A stretch of 64,000 nucleotides of DNA from Lachnospiraceae bacterium. GTDB lineage: Bacteria > Bacillota > Clostridia > Lachnospirales > Lachnospiraceae. How positions within the stretch are numbered: position 1 is the first letter of the stretch; every line of letters starts with the position of its first letter. Both the position numbers and the translations under genes were made by a program. Of the stretch, positions 62,333 through 64,000 are shown piece by piece. The stretch covers positions 248,001 through 312,000 of the forward strand of contig CABIZF010000001.1 in the NCBI GenBank assembly GCA_902363135.1, given 5' to 3'. The notes under the pieces were generated by a model. That model was not told where the DNA came from. It saw nothing but the letters and a program-made list of their open reading frames with translations, and searched no databases.

Positions 62333-63991
62333 ATGATTACACGGGATAATATTATTCATTTTTACGAAAAGTATAAACGAAATCTGAAAATAGAGGAGCA
62401 GGCTATCAGTAAAGTCCTCGATGCAGAAGATCAGGAAGCGTGGATGGAAAACCTGCGCGGAAAGTCCAGGATCATGCGCAGTCTGTATATCGAGAATGAG
62501 GCACTGCTGAATCTCTATATCCGTCCGTTCATCGAGGAGGAGAACCGCCTCAACGATGAACTGGCGGAGGGATTTCTGAATCAGATCATAGAGGCAGATG
62601 ACGAGGGGTATGAGGATGATTTTGCGATGCGCAGTATGATGGAGGTACTGTCGCATTATTTTGAGAAGCATGGAAAGCTCTCTTCTTATATCTGGAGCCT
62701 GAATACCCTGGGCGGTTTTTACAACCGTGCAGCGGAGGTGAGCGGCGGGAAGCGTGCGGCAGAGTATTTTGGGAAGCTGCGCGATCTGAAATCGCACTAT
62801 TTTGAACTGACAGATTTTAATGTACGCAAGCGGATCATCTACTCCTTCTACAATTATCCGATCGTGCTTTACAATTTTCAGCTGGCAGAAGCACCGTTGA
62901 TCAACCGGCTTCTGGATGAGGCGCTGGAGTTTTACAACGACCCGAAGGTGCGTGCCCTGGATGGAGAGCAGTTTGATTTCCCGGAGCTGATCGAAGAGCT
63001 GAATTATGATGTCCTGGGAAATTATGTTCTGAGCCATGCCCGCTGGACGATCGACCAGGCCCTTTTAAAGCGGGCCAAAGAAACGCTCGGTGCAATTTAT
63101 CAGCGATATCTGGACGATGGCTGTGCGCCGTATGACATTCCGGATGAGGTTTACTGCAATTATCACCGCTGCCTGTTTTTTTCCGGCGAGATCACCTGCA
63201 CAGATTATGTCGAAAATTACAAGCGTTTCTGTGATTACAGCCTTGCGCATGATTCGATGGAAAATCAAGATGGGGCGGACTTTTATGACAGCCGCCTGTT
63301 TCAGATTGCTATCAATCATCTGCCAAATATCATCGAGACGCTCCGACTCTATAAGGACGAATATCATGGGGATGCGACAATCCAGAAGAGCTGCGTAGAG
63401 CAGTATGTGCAGGTCATGCGGGAGGTGCCGCGGGCCGGAAGGGCCTCATTTGTCAATGGTGTCATGAGCCGTTCGATCATTGAGGTGCTTCGTCTAATGG
63501 CGGACGACGATGAGAACTGTGGCGTGCTGATGGAAGTAATGCTGATGCGGGATGAGGTCACGCTTGTGCATGCTTCGATGGTGGAGCAGATCGCCCGTCG
63601 GATTTTAAATGCAGTGCTGGATCAGAGGCCGGAGCTGCTGATCGGGTCGGCAGGCTGTGAAAATATCGTTGAGGTACTGGAGCGCAGAGAAGAATTGCTG
63701 GACTATGTTACCCAGGCTGCAAAGCTGTTTGATGTTGGCAAGATCGAGATCGCCGAGATTGTGAACAAGCAGTCGCGTCAGCTGACGGAACGGGAAAAAT
63801 GCCAGATCCGCGAGCATCCGAAGCGAGGAGCAAAGCTGATTGAAGATATTCCGGCGTTCCGGAAATACCGGGATGTTGTCATCGGTCATCACAAATCGTG
63901 GAACGGGAAGCTCGGCTATCCGGCAGATTGGGACAGACTATACCGGCAAGCTGCCGATCGTCGCAATGACAGCAAATGCATTTCAGGATGA
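62333..63991 (+). CDS. degenerate HD-GYP-type protein, abnormal 3' end
   Basis: 552 residues are visible. The N-terminal ~440 residues are helical and unrecognised. The C-terminal part has an HD-GYP pattern: AAKLFDVGKIEIAEIVNKQS, LTEREKCQIREHPKRGAKLI, IGHHKSWNGKLGYP. The HD catalytic His is Phe here (LFDVGK), so c-di-GMP phosphodiesterase activity is doubtful, although HHxxWNGxxGYP is kept. After GYPADWD the frame reads RLYRQAADRRND and stops at 63991, while normal HD-GYP domains continue for another 70-100 residues. The true gene was cut here and joined to receiver-domain DNA in another frame. Confidence 0.75.
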   Translation: MITRDNIIHFYEKYKRNLKIEEQAISKVLDAEDQEAWMENLRGKSRIMRSLYIENEALLNLYIRPFIEEENRLNDELAEGFLNQIIEADDEGYEDDFAMRSMMEVLSHYFEKHGKLSSYIWSLNTLGGFYNRAAEVSGGKRAAEYFGKLRDLKSHYFELTDFNVRKRIIYSFYNYPIVLYNFQLAEAPLINRLLDEALEFYNDPKVRALDGEQFDFPELIEELNYDVLGNYVLSHARWTIDQALLKRAKETLGAIYQRYLDDGCAPYDIPDEVYCNYHRCLFFSGEITCTDYVENYKRFCDYSLAHDSMENQDGADFYDSRLFQIAINHLPNIIETLRLYKDEYHGDATIQKSCVEQYVQVMREVPRAGRASFVNGVMSRSIIEVLRLMADDDENCGVLMEVMLMRDEVTLVHASMVEQIARRILNAVLDQRPELLIGSAGCENIVEVLERREELLDYVTQAAKLFDVGKIEIAEIVNKQSRQLTEREKCQIREHPKRGAKLIEDIPAFRKYRDVVIGHHKSWNGKLGYPADWDRLYRQAADRRNDSKCISG

Positions 63992-64000
63992 TGTCATCCA
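63933..64000 (+). pseudogene. receiver-domain fragment in a shifted frame, runs off the window
   Basis: In the frame starting at 63933 the DNA reads TDYTGKLPIVAMTANAFQDD then VI to the edge. PIVAMTANAFQDDV is the conserved fifth-strand region of response-regulator receiver domains. It overlaps the HD-GYP frame by about 58 bases and has no start of its own. Confidence 0.6.

Overview
The window looks like chromosomal DNA of a Gram-positive anaerobe of the Lachnospiraceae (class Clostridia). The evidence is the dprA-topA-codY neighbourhood, CIRCE-controlled groESL, strong AGGAGG ribosome binding sites, secreted proteins with Thr-Glu-Ala/Ser-Glu linkers, a flavodiiron protein, tandem cobalamin riboswitches and a PelDE/FG-type exopolysaccharide operon. 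No rRNA, tRNA or CRISPR array was seen. The left edge cuts a leucine-rich-repeat gene. The right edge ends at an abnormal HD-GYP/receiver junction.

Layout. 1-6.6 kb: secreted LRR and propeller-like proteins, then a flavodiiron-rubredoxin oxidase divergent from a Crp/Fnr regulator across a perfect inverted repeat. 6.6-13.8 kb is a decayed accessory stretch: an IS1380-like remnant, an IS3-family element, a beheaded Panacea-domain gene, a half DMT transporter, a sugar ABC transporter whose binding protein survives only as a 3' stub, and an ABC-exporter remnant. 13.8-16.7 kb: a TrpXYZ-like ABC importer with a palindromic operator in its promoter. 17-26 kb: GH20-like glycosidase, YgjP-like metalloprotein, comM, dprA, topA and codY, the last with a CodY-box-like sequence in its own promoter.

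26-33 kb holds the most unusual system: two tandem paralogous serine/threonine kinases directly upstream of groES-groEL. The first kinase has about eight C-terminal membrane segments. The second ends in a domain that aligns from end to end with the GroEL apical domain encoded 3 kb downstream. A 160-bp element with terminal inverted repeats supplies that kinase's last codons and separates it from the CIRCE promoter.

34.3-37 kb (minus strand): sigma factor, two related two-TM proteins, a polytopic protein and a PrsW-like protease, which reads as a regulated-proteolysis sigma module. 37-49.4 kb (plus strand): a nine-gene operon made of an epimerase-PelD fusion, PelE, a DUF2194 protein, PelF, PelG, CotH-like kinase, VTC domain, DUF4956 and DUF4832.

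49.4-62.1 kb: corrinoid acquisition under two cobalamin riboswitches. It has a secreted CbiK-like chelatase, a small and a giant NEAT-like surface protein (the giant one ends in half a BtuF-type domain), then BtuF, BtuC and BtuD-like proteins. A glycine-riboswitch-controlled AGCS symporter sits in the middle. Several families of short palindromic intergenic repeats are scattered through the window.
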